Origin: Bradyrhizobium sp. CB1717
GTDB lineage: Bacteria > Pseudomonadota > Alphaproteobacteria > Rhizobiales > Xanthobacteraceae
Length of the DNA: 64,000 bases
Reading direction: 5' to 3'
Assembly: GCF_029714325.1 (NCBI RefSeq)
Contig: NZ_CP121666.1
Coordinates: 4,092,001 to 4,156,000, forward strand
Shown here: in pieces, positions 15,969 to 23,984 of the stretch
Layout of the letters: the number at the start of each line of letters is the position of its first letter
Numbering within the stretch: the first letter of the stretch is position 1
Made by a program: the position numbers and the translations under genes
Notes under the pieces: generated by a model
What the model saw: only the letters and a program-made list of their open reading frames with translations
Database searches by the model: none
What the model was told of the DNA's origin: nothing

Positions 15969-17327
15969 ATGTCGATGATATCGGCGCGCATCGAGCGCCT
16001 TCCGTTCGCACGCTTCCACACGCACCTCTTGCTGATGGGCGGGCTTGGCTACATGTTCGACGCGATGGACGCGGCGGTGCTGGCCTTCATCCTGCCGGTG
16101 CTGCGCACGGCGTGGAATCTGACGAGCGTGCAGATCGGCGTGCTCGGCAGCAGCACCTATATCGGCTTTCTGTTCGGGGCGTTGCTGGCGGGAACGCTGG
16201 GCGACCTGATCGGCCGCCGCGCGGTGATGATGTCGGCGCTGGCGCTCTATTGCGCGGCATCGATCGTGAGCGCGATGGTCGACACCTGGCCGTCCTTCTT
16301 CGCCGCGCGCGTCGTGGCCGGCATGGGCACTGGGGCGGAGAGCGCGATCATCGCACCTTATCTCGCGGAGTTCGTGGCGCGGCGTTACCGCGGCAGCTTC
16401 ACCGGCGCGCTCGCCGGCTTCTTCTCTTTCGGCTTCGTTGCCGCGGCCTTGCTCGGCTACTTCATCGTTCCCACCACCGACAACGGCTGGCGCATCGTGC
16501 TGGTGATCACGGCAGTGCCGGTCGTCATGCTGCTGTGGTGGCGCAGGGCGCTGCCGGAATCGCCGCGCTGGCTTGAAAGCCGGGGACGGGAGAAGGAAGC
16601 CGAGGCCGTGCTCGACCGGATCGAGGCGAGCTTTGCCCGCGAAGGCCGCGTGCTGCCGCCGCCGGTCGTCGAAGCCGCGGCGCCCACCGGGACCGGTGGA
16701 ACGCTGCTTGCCAATTTCGCGGCGCTTCTTGCGGCCCGCCAGGCGCGCATCACCATCATGACCTGGATCATGTGGTTGGCGATCACCTTCAGCTATTATT
16801 CCTTCTTCGTCTGGATTCCCGGCCTCCTGGTCCAGAACGGCATGAGCATCACCAAGAGCTTCGCCTATTCGATCGCGATCTATTGCGCGCAGATTCCCGG
16901 CTATTTCAGCGCCGCGTATTTCAACGAGCGCATCGGCCGGCAGGCGACGATCGCGACCTACATGGTGCTCGGCGGCATCAGCGCGCTTGGCCTCGCCTTC
17001 GCGGAGAGCGACCAGCAGATCATGGCGGCGGGAATCTTCCTGTCGCTGTTCATGAACGGCACCTATGCGGGCGTCTATGCCTATACCGCCGAGGTGTTCC
17101 CGACGCCCGTGAGAACCACGGGCGCAGGACTTGCGTCCGCGATCGGCCGTATCGGCGCGATCGTCTCGCCGATCCTGGTCGGCTATCTCTATCCGAACTT
17201 CGGCTTTGCCGGCGTGTTCGGCGTCACCACCACCGTGCTGCTGCTCGGGGCTGTGACCGTCGTGCTGATGGGCGTGCCGACCCGCGGTCGTTCGCTGGAA
17301 GAGATCGCGGCGGGTGAGGTGGCATGA
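15969..17327 (+). CDS. MFS transporter, first gene of a LysR-controlled operon
   Basis: The 452-residue protein has twelve predicted TM segments. The N-terminal helix carries G-Y-M-F-D-A-M-D-A-A-V-L-A-F, the D-x-x-D type motif of the AAHS/SHS metabolite:H+ symporter branch. The loop 2-3 signature is G-D-L-I-G-R-R-A-V-M, and the matching motif in the second half is N-E-R-I-G-R-Q-A-T. Members import organic acids, aromatics or sugars with protons. It overlaps the next gene by 4 nt (ATGA at 17324), showing translational coupling to a GAF protein and an amidohydrolase. A role in substrate uptake for that pathway is a reasonable inference. Confidence 0.9.
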   Translation: MSMISARIERLPFARFHTHLLLMGGLGYMFDAMDAAVLAFILPVLRTAWNLTSVQIGVLGSSTYIGFLFGALLAGTLGDLIGRRAVMMSALALYCAASIVSAMVDTWPSFFAARVVAGMGTGAESAIIAPYLAEFVARRYRGSFTGALAGFFSFGFVAAALLGYFIVPTTDNGWRIVLVITAVPVVMLLWWRRALPESPRWLESRGREKEAEAVLDRIEASFAREGRVLPPPVVEAAAPTGTGGTLLANFAALLAARQARITIMTWIMWLAITFSYYSFFVWIPGLLVQNGMSITKSFAYSIAIYCAQIPGYFSAAYFNERIGRQATIATYMVLGGISALGLAFAESDQQIMAAGIFLSLFMNGTYAGVYAYTAEVFPTPVRTTGAGLASAIGRIGAIVSPILVGYLYPNFGFAGVFGVTTTVLLLGAVTVVLMGVPTRGRSLEEIAAGEVA

Positions 17328-17827
17328 CCCGGCCGAAACCCAAGGCCGATCCCTGGCTCTGCGCCGTCGCGGCGGCGCAGGGCAGGGCGGATCAGCCGGA
17401 TGCGCTGTTTGCGGCGCTGGACCAGGCCGTGAAGTCGGCGATCGGGCACAAGCTGTTCACGATCCTGACCTATGACGAGGCGACCAGCGAACTGGCTCGC
17501 ATTTACTCCAATCTCCCCGGGCCGTACCCGACCGGCGGTCGCAAGCGGCTCGCTCCGGGCCCGTGGACGGAAGCCGTGCTCGACCGCGGCGAGGCCTATA
17601 TCGGCCGAACCCAGGACGATCTGCGCACCGTCTTCTCCGACCACGAGCTGATCGCTTCGCTGGGCTGCGAGAGTGTGCTCAACATGCCCGTGCGCTGGCG
17701 CGGGCGCACGCTCGGCTCGCTCAATCTGCTTCACGAGGCGGGCTGGTACGGCGAAGATGATGTCGCCGCGTGCCTTCCCTTTGCACAGCTCACTTTGCCG
17801 GCGCTGCTCGCGCCGGCCGATCTCTGA
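17324..17827 (+). CDS. GAF-domain protein in a catabolic operon
   Basis: The 167-residue protein is essentially one GAF domain: core elements are L-F-T-I-L-T-Y-D-E-A-T-S-E-L-A-R-I-Y-S, A-Y-I-G-R-T-Q-D-D-L, and C-E-S-V-L-N-M-P-V-R-W-R-G-R-T-L-G-S-L-N-L-L. No output domain is attached. It starts inside the MFS gene (4-nt overlap) and ends 13 nt before an amidohydrolase gene. Single-domain GAF proteins may bind a small ligand or act as enzymes (as in free-Met sulfoxide reductase), but the Cys pattern of that enzyme is not evident here. Its position suggests that it binds the operon's substrate or product. Confidence 0.8.
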   Translation: MTRPKPKADPWLCAVAAAQGRADQPDALFAALDQAVKSAIGHKLFTILTYDEATSELARIYSNLPGPYPTGGRKRLAPGPWTEAVLDRGEAYIGRTQDDLRTVFSDHELIASLGCESVLNMPVRWRGRTLGSLNLLHEAGWYGEDDVAACLPFAQLTLPALLAPADL

Positions 17828-17840
17828 CAGGACTGTCGCG

Positions 17841-19088
17841 ATGCCCAGCATCCTCTTCAAGAACGCCGCTCTGCTCGACCCGCTCCAGCCGGACTTGCTG
17901 GAAGGACAGCACGTGCTGGTCGAAGACAATCTGATCAAGGAAGTCTCGGACCGGCCGATCCAGGTCACCGCCGACCGCACCATCGATGTCAAGGGCAAGA
18001 CGCTGATGCCCGGCTTGATCGACCTGCACGTGCACGCGATTGCGGTCGAGCTCAACCTGGCGCAACAGGTGCACATGCCGAACGTGCTGGTGACGCTGCG
18101 CTCGACGCTGCTGCTGCGCGGCATGTTGCGGCGGGGCTTCACCACGGTCCGCGATGCCGGCGGCGCCAGCCACGCGCTGAAGCAGGCGATCGACACCGGC
18201 CTGACCGACGGTCCTCGCCTGTTCGTCTCCGGCCGCGCTCTCAGCCAGACCGGCGGCCACGGCGACATGCGGGCGCGCTCGGATTACCTTGCGAGCGACG
18301 CCCCATGTCCGTGCTGCGTACGTGTCGGCGCGCTGGCGCGGGTTGCCGACGGCGTCGACGGTGTGCGCAAGGCCGCGCGCGAAGAGCTGCAGATGGGCGC
18401 CGACCAGATCAAGATCATGGCGTCCGGCGGCGTCGCGTCACCGACCGATCCGGTCGGCGCCTTCGGCTACTCCGAGGACGAGATCCGTGCCATCGTCGAG
18501 GAGGCGCGCGGGCGGCAGACCTATGTGCTTGCCCACGCCTACACCGCTGCCGCGATCGAGCGCGCGGTCCGCTGCGGCGTGCGCACCATCGAGCACGGCA
18601 ATCTGGTTGATGCTCCGACTGCGCGGTTGATGGCCGAGAAGGGCGCCTATGTGGTGCCGACGCTCGTCACCTACGAGGCGCTGGCCAATGAGGGCGCCCA
18701 ATATGGCCTGCCGCCGGAGAGCGTGGCCAAGATCGCCGATGTCCGCGATGCCGGCCTGCGCTCGCTCGCGATCTATCGCGACGCCGGTGTGAAGATGGGG
18801 TTCGGCAGCGATCTGCTCGGGCCGTCGCAGCGCCTGCAGAGCGACGAATTCCGCATCCGCGCCGAGATCCTCGGCCCGCGCGCCGTCATCGCCAGCGCAA
18901 CATTGATCGGCGCCGAGGTGCTCGGCATGGAGGGCAAGCTCGGCCGCATCGCGCCCGAGGCACTCGCGGACCTGCTGGTGGTCGACGGCAACCCGCTGCG
19001 CGATGTCGCCTGCCTGCTCGGCCAGGGCGAGCACATCCCGCTGGTGATGAAGGCAGGCAAGGTCCAGTTCGACAGGCTGAAAGCCTGA
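17841..19088 (+). CDS. Metal-dependent amidohydrolase (imidazolonepropionase-like / Xaa-Pro dipeptidase-like)
   Basis: The 415-residue protein has the amidohydrolase layout: an N-terminal beta-sandwich piece (I-D-V-K-G-K-T-L-M-P-G-L-I-D-L-H-V-H with the H-x-H metal ligands near residue 66), a carboxylated-Lys region (I-K-I-M-A-S-G-G), histidines in V-L-A-H-A-Y-T and I-E-H-G-N, and the metal-binding Asp in M-G-F-G-S-D-L-L-G. The I-M-A-S-G-G and I-E-H-G-N pattern is typical of the subgroup that includes prolidases and aryl-amide hydrolases. Start ATG 17841 follows the GAF stop by 13 nt. It probably cleaves an amide or ester imported by the MFS protein. Confidence 0.9.
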   Translation: MPSILFKNAALLDPLQPDLLEGQHVLVEDNLIKEVSDRPIQVTADRTIDVKGKTLMPGLIDLHVHAIAVELNLAQQVHMPNVLVTLRSTLLLRGMLRRGFTTVRDAGGASHALKQAIDTGLTDGPRLFVSGRALSQTGGHGDMRARSDYLASDAPCPCCVRVGALARVADGVDGVRKAAREELQMGADQIKIMASGGVASPTDPVGAFGYSEDEIRAIVEEARGRQTYVLAHAYTAAAIERAVRCGVRTIEHGNLVDAPTARLMAEKGAYVVPTLVTYEALANEGAQYGLPPESVAKIADVRDAGLRSLAIYRDAGVKMGFGSDLLGPSQRLQSDEFRIRAEILGPRAVIASATLIGAEVLGMEGKLGRIAPEALADLLVVDGNPLRDVACLLGQGEHIPLVMKAGKVQFDRLKA

Positions 19089-19090
19089 AG

Positions 19091-19134
19091 CGTTTTCGAG
19101 CGAAGTGGATACCGGTTCGCGTGAAGAAAACGCG
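19091..19134. repeat. Rhizobial palindromic intergenic repeat
   Basis: GCGTTTTC (19091-19098) and GAAAACGC (19127-19134) bound a 44-nt unit between two convergent genes. I recognise the inner text (GAGCGAAGTGG...ACCGGTTCGCGTGAAG) as a frequent intergenic repeat in Rhizobiales, from memory. It may also act as a bidirectional terminator. Confidence 0.65.
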
Positions 19135-19151
19135 TCAAAACAAGACGCCAA

Positions 19152-21209
19152 CTACCGCCACATCCCGCGCATCTTCGCCCCGATGTCGATCTTCGGCCCT
19201 TGCGCCGCGGTGCGCGCCGCGCCCGGGGCGGCCTTCGGCCAGGCGCTGCGCTCGAACAGATAGACGAGGGATTCCGGGATGAAGCGGGTGCGCGAGGCGT
19301 AGACGTGGCGGTCGCCCTTGGCGGCCTGGCCGTGAACGAAGAAGCGCTGCGGCACGACGAGATGGAGGTCGTCCTTGGCGCGCGTCATCGCGACATAGAG
19401 CAGGCGGCGCTCCTCCTCGATCTCGGCACTGGTGCCGGCGCCGAGATCGGATGGCATGCAGCCGTCGACGACGTTGAGCACGAACACCGATTTCCACTCC
19501 TGGCCCTTGGCGGAATGGATGGTGGAGAGGATCAGATAATCCTCGTCGCGCAAGGGTGGACCGGATTTGTCGCTGGTCGCATCCGGCGGATCGAGCGTGA
19601 GCTCGGTCAGGAACTTTTCGCGCGAGGCATAGCCGCTGGCAATCTGCTCGAGCTGCATCAGGTCGGAGCGGCGCGTCTCGGAATCCTCGTGGATGCGATC
19701 GAGATGCGGCTCGTACCAGAGCCGGACGCGTTCGAGATCTACAGGCCATTCCGAATAGCGCAGATTCTCGACCGTGCGGACGAAGTCGGTCCAATCCGCG
19801 CCTGTGCGCGGCGGTACCGGGAGCTGGCCGAGTGCGTGCAGCGGGTCCATGCTTTCCGCCATCTGGTCGAGCACGCGTTGCGCCGTCGCGGGGCCGATGC
19901 CCGGCAACAGGTGCAGGATACGAAAGCCCGCGACGCGGTCGCGCGGGTTTTCGGCAAAACGCAGCAGCGCGAGCACGTCCTTGACGTGGGCGGCGTCGAG
20001 AAATTTCAGCCCGCCGAATTTCACGAACGGGATGTTGCGGCGGGTCAGCTCGATCTCGAGCGGGCCGGAATGCGAGGACGTCCGAAACAGCACCGCCTGG
20101 TGCTTGAGCAGCGCGCCTTGCTCGCGGTTGGCCAGCACGGCTTCGACGATGTAGCGGGCCTGGTCGGCCTCGTCGTGCACCGTGACGAGCTGCGGCTTCT
20201 GTCCGGCGGTGCGGTCGGTCCAGAGGTTTTTTGTGAAGCGCTCACGCGCCAAGCCAATGACGCCGTTGGCTGCCGCCAGCACCGCTTGCGTCGAGCGGTA
20301 ATTGCGGTCGAGCGTGATCATTTCCGCGCGGGGCGAGAAGCTTTGCGGAAACTCCAGGATGTTGCGCACGGTGGCGGCGCGGAACGAATAGATCGACTGC
20401 GCGTCGTCGCCGACGACGGTGAGGCCGCGGCCGTCGGGCTTCAGCGCCAGCAGGATCGAGGATTGCAGGCGGTTGGTGTCCTGATATTCGTCGACCAGCA
20501 CGTGATCGAAGCGGCCGCCGATCTCGTCGGCGATCAGCGCATCGCTCATCATCTGCGACCAGTACAGCAGCAAATCGTCGTAATCGAGCACGTGCTGGGC
20601 TTGCTTGGCTTCGACATAAGCCGCGAACAGGCCCTTCAGTTCGGCCGCCCAGCCGGCGCACCAGGGATAGTGTACCCCCAGCACCTTCTCGATCTCCATC
20701 TCGGCGTTGACGCAGCGCGAGTAGATCGACAGGCAGGTGCCCTTGGCCGGAAAGCGGCTCTCGGTCTTCGACAGGCCGCGCTCGTGCCGGACCAGGTTCA
20801 TCAGGTCGGCGGAATCCTCGCGGTCGTGGATGGTGAAGGCGGGATCGACACCGATCCGCTCGGCATATTCGCGCAGGAGCCGCGCGCCGATGCCGTGGAA
20901 GGTGCCGGCCCAGGTGAGCGCGTCGCGCATGATCGCGGCGTTGTTTTCCCCTAACACCTTGCGGGCGATACGCTCGACCCGGCCGGCCATCTCGGCTGCG
21001 GCACGGCGGGAGAACGTCATCAACAGGATACGGCGCGGGTCGGCACCCGCAACGATCAGATGTGCGACCCGGTGCGCCAGGGTGTTGGTCTTGCCGGAGC
21101 CGGCGCCGGCAATGACGAGCAGGGGGCTCCCCACGGTCGCGCCATCGGCCACGCCATGCTCGACGGCGCGGCGTTGCTCCGCATTGAGCGTGTCCAGATA
21201 TGTTGCCAC
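19152..21209 (-). CDS. UvrD/Rep-family ATP-dependent DNA helicase
   Basis: The 685-residue superfamily 1A helicase shows motif I A-G-A-G-S-G-K40-T, the motif II region V-L-V-D-E-Y-Q-D-T-N, motif III V-V-G-D-D-A-Q-S-I-Y-S-F-R, motif IV L-D-R-N-Y-R-S-T, and the C-terminal V-A-M-T-R-A-K-D-D-L motif. It is shorter than typical E. coli UvrD (about 720) and lacks an obvious exonuclease domain. Such proteins unwind 3'-5' in repair and replication restart. I chose GTG 21209 because the M-A-T-Y-L-D-T-L-N-A-E-Q-R-R-A-V opening fits the family; the alternative TTG at 21260 adds 17 poorly matching residues. Confidence 0.9.
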   Translation of the reverse strand: MATYLDTLNAEQRRAVEHGVADGATVGSPLLVIAGAGSGKTNTLAHRVAHLIVAGADPRRILLMTFSRRAAAEMAGRVERIARKVLGENNAAIMRDALTWAGTFHGIGARLLREYAERIGVDPAFTIHDREDSADLMNLVRHERGLSKTESRFPAKGTCLSIYSRCVNAEMEIEKVLGVHYPWCAGWAAELKGLFAAYVEAKQAQHVLDYDDLLLYWSQMMSDALIADEIGGRFDHVLVDEYQDTNRLQSSILLALKPDGRGLTVVGDDAQSIYSFRAATVRNILEFPQSFSPRAEMITLDRNYRSTQAVLAAANGVIGLARERFTKNLWTDRTAGQKPQLVTVHDEADQARYIVEAVLANREQGALLKHQAVLFRTSSHSGPLEIELTRRNIPFVKFGGLKFLDAAHVKDVLALLRFAENPRDRVAGFRILHLLPGIGPATAQRVLDQMAESMDPLHALGQLPVPPRTGADWTDFVRTVENLRYSEWPVDLERVRLWYEPHLDRIHEDSETRRSDLMQLEQIASGYASREKFLTELTLDPPDATSDKSGPPLRDEDYLILSTIHSAKGQEWKSVFVLNVVDGCMPSDLGAGTSAEIEEERRLLYVAMTRAKDDLHLVVPQRFFVHGQAAKGDRHVYASRTRFIPESLVYLFERSAWPKAAPGAARTAAQGPKIDIGAKMRGMWR

Positions 21210-21329
21210 GAATCGCCCCGGTGAAAGGCCAAGAGTCGGCGATCCCGGCGCGAATCGCAATGCGGCTGGACGGAACCGGAATTAGGATTTAGGGGGAAAG
21301 GCGGCCCAAGGTTCCAGCCCGAGAAGAGC

Positions 21330-21929
21330 ATGCCCGGCATGTCCGAGCTCAAGCCCGACCAATTCGAGATGCGACGGCTGGAGTCGCTCAGCAACACCAT
21401 TTTCGGCGTCGCCATGACGCTTCTGGCCTACGATCTGCCCAAGGCCGCCGTGTTCACCAGCGCACCCGGCTGGAGCGATCTTGCCCAGGTCTATTCCGGC
21501 AAGCTCGCCGGCCTCGCGCTCAGCTTCATCATCGCCGGCGTGTTCTGGATCAGCCATCACCGCCGGCTGGCGCGCCAGCCGGTCGGCAGCCGCGGCGGCG
21601 TGATCCTCAACCTGTTCTTTCTGCTCTCGATCGTGCTGCTGCCGGTCACCAACGGCCTTTACACCAATTACGGCATGAGCAGTGCGGTCGCCGTGCTCTA
21701 CGGTTTGCATCTGACTGTGATCGCCGGGCTCAATGCCTGGCTGTGGTGGACCATTCTCGGCGGCTGGCGCCACGAGATCATGGCCTCGCTGTTTCCGCTG
21801 CTCGTGTTCATCCCGGGCACGATCGTGGCGGCATTCGCGCCGCATGTCGCGCCTTTCGTATGGTTCATCGCTTTCGGCGGGCTGCTGATCCAGCGCTTCT
21901 ATGCCGCGCCGGCCAGGACGGACGTGTAA
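21330..21929 (+). CDS. TMEM175-like (DUF1211) membrane protein with atypical signature
   Basis: The 199-residue protein has about six TM segments. TM1 starts R-L-E-S-L-S-N-T-I-F-G-V-A-M-T-L-L-A-Y-D-L, which aligns with the TMEM175 signature R-x-x-x-F-S-D-G-x-F-A-I-x-x-T-L-L. The F-S-D triplet reads L-S-N here. In TMEM175 that motif shapes the pore of a K+ channel. It is followed by the typical F-W-I-S-H-H-R in TM3. Bacterial members usually have six TMs and form tetramers. The altered triplet makes channel selectivity uncertain. It is divergent from the helicase gene and convergent with the YciI gene. Confidence 0.75.
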   Translation: MPGMSELKPDQFEMRRLESLSNTIFGVAMTLLAYDLPKAAVFTSAPGWSDLAQVYSGKLAGLALSFIIAGVFWISHHRRLARQPVGSRGGVILNLFFLLSIVLLPVTNGLYTNYGMSSAVAVLYGLHLTVIAGLNAWLWWTILGGWRHEIMASLFPLLVFIPGTIVAAFAPHVAPFVWFIAFGGLLIQRFYAAPARTDV

Positions 21930-21938
21930 GACGCTGGC

Positions 21939-22319
21939 TCACCCCTTTGTCGCGCCGAACCCATCGGACGGCACGTAAAGCTTGACCGGGCGGATTTCGT
22001 AGACCGCGGTCGGGTTGACCTCGCGCAGCTTCCGCGCCGCGGCGATCGCCTCCTCATCCGTGTCGTATTCGACGAGGTGGAAGCCGAGAAGCTGCTCCTT
22101 GGTCTCGGCAAACGGGCCGTCCAGCACCATGCCCGCGCCGGGGCCGCGCAAGGTGCGAGCCTTTTTTGTGTCATCCAGGCGGGCGGCGGGCCCAAGGTGG
22201 CCGCTGGCCCGCAGCGGCGCCTGAACCTCGATGACTTTGGCCACCACCGCGGCATCCTGCTCCGCCGTCCAGGACAAAAGCTCGTCTTCCACATGATAGG
22301 CCAGGATCGCGTAAAACAT
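21939..22319 (-). CDS. YciI-family (DGPF domain) protein
   Basis: The 126-residue protein has the DGPF/YciI ferredoxin-like fold: M-F-Y-A-I-L-A-Y-H at the N-terminus, a central V-L-D-G-P-F-A-E-T-K-E-Q-L-L-G-F-H-L-V-E (the D-G-P-F core), and A-V-Y-E-I-R-P-V near the end. Members bind small ligands and are often coupled to ECF sigma factors; none is adjacent here. The start ATG 22319 has a clear ribosome site (GAGGTGAC). The longer in-frame extension upstream is not supported. Confidence 0.88.
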   Translation of the reverse strand: MFYAILAYHVEDELLSWTAEQDAAVVAKVIEVQAPLRASGHLGPAARLDDTKKARTLRGPGAGMVLDGPFAETKEQLLGFHLVEYDTDEEAIAAARKLREVNPTAVYEIRPVKLYVPSDGFGATKG

Positions 22320-22521
22320 CGTCACCTCGTTGATTTTGCTGCGCGCGTCCAAAGGACGTACCACCATGCCCGTAGCCGACAATCCCCCTCAACAAAATAT
22401 TGCGTCGTGCAGGCCTCGACGAAACCATCCTGAAACCCGATTGCGACCGGCCGGTGTGAACGCCGCCTGAAGCCGATGCGACTGATGACCACCAAGAAGG
22501 CTGAGGAATTTGGAGGCGGCA

Positions 22522-22701
22522 ATGTCGGGTCAGTCCATCAAGATCATCTGCGACGCGCGGCGGGCGGCCCAATCGGCGCCGGCCGATCTGCACGACCAGA
22601 GCGGTCACCACCGCTATTACGGCAGCTCGGCCGAGAATGGTGGCGAGCGCATTGTCGAGAGCCGCCGCGGCAAGCACCCGCGCAATGTCTGCGGCTTCTG
22701 A
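22522..22701 (+). CDS. Possible small hydrophilic protein
   Basis: The 59-residue frame begins M-S-G-Q-S-I-K-I-I-C-D-A-R-R-A-A and is rich in His, Arg and Gly. A GGAGG ribosome site is placed 7 nt before the ATG. No known motif is visible. A minus-strand frame of similar size overlaps it, so coding direction is uncertain. Confidence 0.35.
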   Translation: MSGQSIKIICDARRAAQSAPADLHDQSGHHRYYGSSAENGGERIVESRRGKHPRNVCGF

Positions 22702-22726
22702 AGTCTCCAGCAGACAGGCTTCGCGA

Positions 22727-22930
22727 ATGAGCGTCCTGCAAATCTCGATGGCTGCGATGCCGTTCCTGCTCTCGCTGGCGAGCCGGAATGGTAGCGCGAT
22801 CGCGCCATGCCTGATCACCAGCCTATTCACCGTGCTGCTCGGCGAAGAGCCTCACCGGGCAGTGGTGGCCTGGTGCGTCGGCGTGCTGATTGCCGCCGTC
22901 GCCTTTCGCGAACGGCTTCGCGCAACCTGA
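22727..22930 (+). CDS. Possible small membrane protein
   Basis: The 67-residue frame begins M-S-V-L-Q-I-S-M-A-A-M-P-F-L-L-S-L-A-S-R-N-G and has two hydrophobic segments (around 8-17 and 45-58) separated by G-E-E-P-H-R. It starts 25 nt after the preceding small frame and ends 10 nt before the stop of the convergent solute-binding gene. The ribosome site is weak. The composition suggests a two-span inner-membrane protein of unknown function. Confidence 0.4.
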   Translation: MSVLQISMAAMPFLLSLASRNGSAIAPCLITSLFTVLLGEEPHRAVVAWCVGVLIAAVAFRERLRAT

Positions 22931-22940
22931 GCCGGCACCG

Positions 22941-23654
22941 TTACGGTGCGCTCAGGATCTGCTTGACCAGCCTCTCACGCAGCGTTGCCAGTTCGCCGCT
23001 CGCCTCCATCTGCGCGATCACCTTGCCGACCTCAGGCACCAGAGCGCGATGGCGTTCGTGCAAATAGTGATAGATGTGGATGCGCTCGAGCGGTGGCGAG
23101 AGCGGGTAGATCCTGGCCTGCAGGTTGAGCTTCCTCACGGCGACGAGCCCGCTGAAGAGGTCGGTGACCATTACGTCGAAGCGATCGGCGTCGAGCATCT
23201 TGATCATGCTCTCCAGACTGGTCGTCGCCGTGACGCGGGCCATGCCGCGCGTGCCGGCCTCCGATGAGCCGACGCCGCGGACGATGCCGATGCTGTGGTC
23301 TCGAATTGAATCCCAACCGGTGACATCGAAATGGAGCTTCGTCGTGAATACCGCGGGCTCGATGTAGTTGATCGCCGGCGTGACCTGGACCAGCGTCGGA
23401 TAGTCACGGGAGAGCGTCCCGATCCGCTGGATCTCGCCGTCCACCTCGCCCGCGCTCGACAGTGCGAGCGCCCGCTTGCCGGGAACGTCCTCGAATTCGA
23501 GCTTGATGTTCAGCTTGGCGTAGACAGCCCGCAGCATCTCGCCGCCGACATATTGATCGGGAATGTCGGCGATGCGCGCCAGCCGGATCAGGTCTTGCGC
23601 CTGCGATGGAGCGGCTGCGAGCAAAGACAGCCAGGCAACGGCAATCCGCCACAT
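22941..23654 (-). CDS. Periplasmic solute-binding protein (family 3-like), orphan
   Basis: The 237-residue protein has a signal peptide (about residues 1-19, ending S-Q-A). A type-2 periplasmic-binding fold follows with R-I-A-D-I-P-D-Q-Y-V-G-G, I-G-I-V-R-G-V-G-S-S-E-A and D-A-D-R-F-D-V-M-V-T-D, which resemble family 3 amino-acid or polar-compound binding proteins. No permease or ATPase gene is adjacent, so it may serve a distant ABC transporter or act as a sensor. ATG 23654 has an ideal AAGGAG site 7 nt upstream; a GTG directly before it is closer than usual. The gene is divergent from the hybrid kinase at 23985. Confidence 0.8.
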   Translation of the reverse strand: MWRIAVAWLSLLAAAPSQAQDLIRLARIADIPDQYVGGEMLRAVYAKLNIKLEFEDVPGKRALALSSAGEVDGEIQRIGTLSRDYPTLVQVTPAINYIEPAVFTTKLHFDVTGWDSIRDHSIGIVRGVGSSEAGTRGMARVTATTSLESMIKMLDADRFDVMVTDLFSGLVAVRKLNLQARIYPLSPPLERIHIYHYLHERHRALVPEVGKVIAQMEASGELATLRERLVKQILSAP

Positions 23655-23984
23655 CACGCTTCTCCTTGGTCGGGCCTTGCTACCGCTGGATTCGGAGGCT
23701 CGCGCGATCTACCGGGGGTCGCGCGGGAGCCCGGCCGTAACGACCAACGCTCGCCTGCGCGGTGAGGCGACACCGGACTTTCATCGATGTCATTTTAGCA
23801 CGCGAAGTGGTAGCTTGCGCGGGAATCCTGCTGCTGGGCGCAAGATATGACCCTGCCGACCTCAAGCCGCCCATGGGCCGACAGGATCGCCACGCGCCTC
23901 GCGTGAAGAGAATCTCAACTGTCGAATTGCTCGCGGCCGTGACCGGCCGGCCGGAGCAGTGCCGCCATTCCCGGGACATGGTGC
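23655..23984. other. Divergent intergenic region, no gene seen
   Basis: These 330 nt separate the solute-binding gene (-) from the hybrid kinase (+). Frames exist on both strands, but none has a good ribosome site, a conserved-looking protein or clear codon bias. The region should hold both promoters. Confidence 0.4.

Noticed and set aside
19200..20954. 584-codon plus-strand open frame
   Set aside because: Antisense to the helicase, which has all SF1 motifs in the other strand.
23680..23979. 99-codon minus-strand frame upstream of the solute-binding gene
   Set aside because: Ser/Arg-rich shadow-like composition and position in a divergent promoter region.
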